Position numbers and translations under genes: made by a program | The notes under the pieces: model-generated | Databases searched by the model: none | Seen by the model: only the letters and a program-made list of their open reading frames with translations | Told to the model about the DNA's origin: nothing | NCBI GenBank assembly: GCA_039105265.1 | Contig: JAPFFF010000002.1 | Coordinates: 8,370,001-8,434,000, forward strand | Source: Tritrichomonas musculus | Lineage: Eukaryota > Parabasalia > Tritrichomonadida > Tritrichomonadidae | Reading direction: 5' to 3' | Length of the DNA stretch: 64,000 bases | Shown here: positions 61,242 through 64,000 of the stretch, in pieces | Position numbering within the stretch: the stretch's first letter is position 1 | Layout: every line of letters begins with the position of its first letter

Positions 61242-62009
61242 ATGTTTGGATTATTTAGCCTTCCGCGTGCCAGCTACAGCTATTATAGGCCTGCAATTTA
61301 TCGACAAAGATATGTTCCAGTTGAATCTTATCTTTTAAGATCTATTAGACAAGCTCAAGAGTATGATAACTTAAAAACTTTGTTATATAAAGCATTAATA
61401 CAACAACAAAAAGAAAATGAAACCCATGGAATTGATAATCGTGATTCATGCCAAGATGAATCTGTAGAAAGAAAAGAAGAGACAGCAAATGTTGATCAAA
61501 AGAAAAAGTCATTGCCAAATAAATTCTATTATTTCGAAAGTCATTCACGATTTGATGGAGAAAAGATGGTTGAGGAGCAAAAAACTCACCGAATTGATTC
61601 AGAAGGAAAAGTCCATCAATCATTGAAGAGATGCCTTGGCGATCAATGGTATGAAACAGAAGAAATTAAAGATGAAGAAGGAAAAGTTACAGTTAAAGAA
61701 TCATGGCACAACGTTTCTGAAAACGAAGTTGAAAGTTTCAAAGAAGAATGGATGTCAAAATCAGAAAACAAAATTAAATTGACACATGGCAAAAGAGAAG
61801 AGAAACAACAAGAAGAAATTGAAATGCAACCAGAGGCAACTGAAAACAAAGATGAAATTGAAAAAGAACAATTAAAATCAGAAGAAATCGAAAATAAAAC
61901 TGATTTGAATGAAATTGCAAACTGTGAAAATGAAATTGAAGAAAAAAGTTCAAATCAAGAAGAGCCAAGAGATTCTACTATTTCAAAGGACAACATGGAT
62001 CAATTTTAA
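61242..62009 (+). CDS. Myeloid leukemia factor (MLF)-like protein
   Basis: A 255-residue protein; the frame extends to a TTG at 61239, but ATG 61242 is chosen because of its Inr. The N-terminus is MFGLF (as in many MLF proteins), then a short hydrophobic/aromatic stretch. The core (about residues 93-168) reads KFYYFESHSRFDGEKMVEEQKTH … GKVHQSLKRCLGDQWYETEEIKDEEGKVTVKESWHNVSENEVESFKEEW. This follows the MLF pattern: phospho-type strand, GD[RQ]xxE, basic/acidic repeat, then NxxExExxxFxxEW. The tail is acidic, Glu/Lys-rich and probably disordered or coiled. MLF proteins bind 14-3-3 proteins and chaperones and affect stress-granule or aggregate clearance (family knowledge from animals and Giardia). 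Cytosolic or nuclear. Confidence 0.7.
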   Translation: MFGLFSLPRASYSYYRPAIYRQRYVPVESYLLRSIRQAQEYDNLKTLLYKALIQQQKENETHGIDNRDSCQDESVERKEETANVDQKKKSLPNKFYYFESHSRFDGEKMVEEQKTHRIDSEGKVHQSLKRCLGDQWYETEEIKDEEGKVTVKESWHNVSENEVESFKEEWMSKSENKIKLTHGKREEKQQEEIEMQPEATENKDEIEKEQLKSEEIENKTDLNEIANCENEIEEKSSNQEEPRDSTISKDNMDQF

Positions 62010-62499
62010 AAAGTTGCTATAGTATTAATCTTTTTTTTAATTAAACATTTAATTTTTTAAAATCATTTAATTTTTTATTCTATTTATTGTCACAGGCAGA
62101 AATTTAGTAAAATAATTGAATTAATAAGATACAATTGAAAATCGAGTGAAAGAATTTCAAATGAAACAATAAAAAACTTTCATGCCAATAGTTTTTTTTA
62201 AAATAGCCTATTTAATTGTTGATATAAATCATTATCTTCATTTGGATAAAATCTTCCTCTTGCTGGAAAGTTAAAACATCACTTGTTTCAACAATATCAA
62301 AAGATGGCTCAATATAATCATTTTTAATTAATAATTTATTCTTTTTTAGCTTCTGAATATAATCTTCATCATCAATGTAAAGCTGAAATCTTTTTAAATT
62401 TTAATAAGTTTTTTTTTTTAAATTCAAATGTTTTATAAACAAATTGAAACTCAGAGTGAGATAACTTTTGAGCAGAGTTATGTCATAGAAAGGATGAAA
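62010..62499. other. Intergenic with a short coding fragment on the minus strand
   Basis: Mostly AT-rich. On the minus strand about 60 codons between about 62230 and 62405 are open (RFQLYIDDEDYIQKLKKNKLLIKNDYIEP … LTFQQEEDF), without a start codon or recognisable family; probably a gene remnant. Confidence 0.4.
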
Positions 62500-62960
62500 A
62501 AATTATTACATACAATTGCATCCATTCTGTGCAAATGCATAGAATAAAGACTCTTTGCTCGGCATGCAGTCAATCATCAGTTCAAAACTTATTTAATGGA
62601 TTGCATTTAAAAAAAGCTCTACTCTTTTTATTAGAGCAAAGTGAATCGCAATATCCAAATGCATATTCTTTAATCGAGGTGACTGAAGAAGGAATTGTTA
62701 TATTTTTCAATGAACGGCAGTTATAAAAGCAATGACTTTCAATTATTCTAACTGATTGAGGGATATTTATTTCATTTAATGATAAGAAGCCATCAAATGA
62801 ATGTTCTTCAATTATTTGAATATTTAAACAATAAGTTATTTAATTATACGCATTCATTCTTCACCTTGAAAATGGAAAATCAGGGCAAACTCTTTTTAAA
62901 TGGCAATCATTCGATGTAAATTAAATTTTTTATTATTAAGAATTGCATTTCAAACTCTTT
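62500..62960 (-). pseudogene. BspA-like LRR gene fragment
   Basis: On the minus strand one frame reads LNEINIPQSVRIIESHCFYNCRSLKNITIPSSVTSIKEYAFGYCDSL, two canonical BspA-type LRR units, followed by frame loss. Flanking pieces are too decayed to read. Same family as 17242-19239. Confidence 0.6.
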
Positions 62961-62999
62961 TTATTTAAAGAACTACTATTTTATCAAAAATACAGAACG

Positions 63000-63775
63000 G
63001 TATTTAAGAAGAGAGTCATTCATCTTCATCTTGGCTAAGTTCTTTCTGATTTCCATTCTTTTCTTGCCTTCATTGAAGTTCTTGACTAAAACAGCAAGAC
63101 TTGAGTCCCAAAGTTCATTGTCTCCTTCGCGTGTGAATCACATTCTTTCATCACAGTAAGCATAAAGTTGCCTCATTTTGACGAGTTTCTTGATTCGACA
63201 AATTGGAGAAACGCCAGTGTGAGGAATTCCGTATTAAGCTCTGTAGAACAAGCAAAGTGTTCCAACTGCCTGAAGTAAAAACAATGAATATGCGATTGAC
63301 TTGAACTAGGGTGGAATGAAAAAGCTGAATGATTGACATTGTTGAGTATCGACATTATCAACAAAAGTGATTGCGAGTTCTGGTTTGGATTAAGAAAGAG
63401 AATCTTTGTAAATGTGTCCATTATAGTATTTGCCAACTGACGTTGCTGCTTCAAGCATGTGATAGTGAAGTGTAACATCAAATAATGCGATCAGGTCATC
63501 TGTTGAATAGATGCAATTCAATATCTTGACAAGATTGTTTGCTCATCTTGTTTGGTACTGTTTCTTTCAAGTAGTCAGGCATTACACTGATCTCTCTTTT
63601 TTCTGATTCAAAACTAATGTGTTTAACTGCATCAAGACCGAATCAATGTTGAATAGATGCAGAAAATAATGACTGAGCAACAATAACTGCAAGGTGATAA
63701 CAAGAAATGTTTGATTCAGAAACATATTCTAAATCATTATAGTCTTTTTCACCTGATATCATTTCATTCTTTTCT
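63000..63775 (-). pseudogene. Broken gene of unrecognised family
   Basis: The minus strand encodes protein-like pieces in shifting frames with several stops: YNDLEYVSESNISCYHLAVIVAQSLFSASIQH, then HISFESEKREISVMPDYLKETVPNKMS, then LIALFDVTLHYHMLEAATSVGKYYNGHIYKDSLS, then MRQLYAYCDERM and ELWDSSLAVLVKNFNEGKKRMEIRKNLAKMKMNDSLL. Composition and GC content are higher than in the neighbouring gaps, so it was once a conserved gene. I do not recognise the family. No single frame exceeds about 100 codons. Confidence 0.5.
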
Positions 63776-63864
63776 CAAATAACAAAATTTCAAGAAATTC
63801 CTTACGAATAAAATTCTGGAAAAAAAAAATCTTTCAAAAAGTGAAAAAAAAATTCAATTTGCAA

Positions 63865-64000
63865 ATGAACTATATAGATACATTAAGCCTTCAGCCTTGC
63901 ACTGTTGTCAATGTTCCTATTCAAACATATGATAAAGATTTCACATTTATTGTTAATGGAGAAGAAATCAAAACGAGTAGAATTATTTCTGATCTCTTAT
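63865..64000 (+). CDS. Start of an ankyrin/DUF3447-family gene, cut by the window end
   Basis: From ATG 63865 the frame is open to the last base, 45 codons: MNYIDTLSLQPCTVVNVPIQ, then YDKDFTFIVNGEEIKTSRIISDLL. The phrase F-x-FIVNGEExxTSRxxxDLLS is the usual start of trichomonad ankyrin-repeat/DUF3447 proteins, a BTB-like N-terminus. The broken copy at 43190-43590 appears to be the following part of a relative. Nothing can be said about the rest. Confidence 0.7.
   Translation, partial: MNYIDTLSLQPCTVVNVPIQTYDKDFTFIVNGEEIKTSRIISDLL

Overview
The window looks like nuclear DNA of a trichomonad (parabasalid) protist, most likely a Tritrichomonas-type genome. This is inferred from five things seen together: very AT-rich, long non-coding gaps; BspA-like leucine-rich repeat (LRR) proteins; DUF3447/ankyrin-type proteins; a tyrosine-kinase-like (TKL) kinase fused to Sel1 repeats; and TCATTTTT initiator-like motifs 11 to 20 bases before several start codons. 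One spliceosomal intron has the trichomonad signature of 5' GTATGT and a 3' end in which the branch site (CTAAC) is fused to the acceptor CAG. No bacterial operon structure is seen.

Layout. 0-7.9 kb: a broken PIN-like (auxin efflux carrier family) gene, a relic of a DUF3447 gene, an intact PIN-like gene, a small SnoaL/NTF2-fold protein, a two-exon 2-phosphoglycerate-kinase-like gene, and a tandem calponin-homology gene interrupted by one in-frame TGA. 8-15 kb: a fold-back repeat, a 24-bp minisatellite, a 1102-residue TKL kinase with 19 Sel1 repeats, and a 276-bp tandem repeat. 15-20.4 kb: BspA-like LRR and DUF3447 genes and pseudogenes. 20.5-39.4 kb: one Polinton/Maverick with about 607-bp terminal inverted repeats and a 5-bp target duplication. 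It carries a protein-primed DNA polymerase, integrase, packaging ATPase, putative major capsid protein, a large fibre-like protein and several small unknown genes. It looks whole and young. 39.6-42.2 kb: a chimeric gene with a DUF3447 N-terminus and an LRR array into which two poly(A)-binding-protein-like RRM domains are inserted in frame. 42.7-43.6 kb: a GC-richer segment with nested inverted repeats, then another relic. 44-51.8 kb: mostly gene-poor AT-rich DNA with two short TA-flanked inverted-repeat elements (MITE-like), a small unknown gene, another short ORF, a tRNA-Glu(UUC) and a Sel1 relic. 51.9-62 kb: two large predicted type I membrane proteins (one heparinase II/III-like, one unrecognised) and a myeloid-leukemia-factor-like protein. 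62-64 kb: decayed BspA and unidentified genes, then the start of an ankyrin/DUF3447-family gene that runs off the end.

The host genes do not form a pathway. The region reads as an accessory zone of expanding and decaying surface-protein and repeat-protein families. The observations most worth a second look are the RRM-in-LRR fusion, the 258-nt intron in the kinase gene, the structured GC-rich segment near 42.8-43.0 kb, and the single TGA in the calponin-homology gene.
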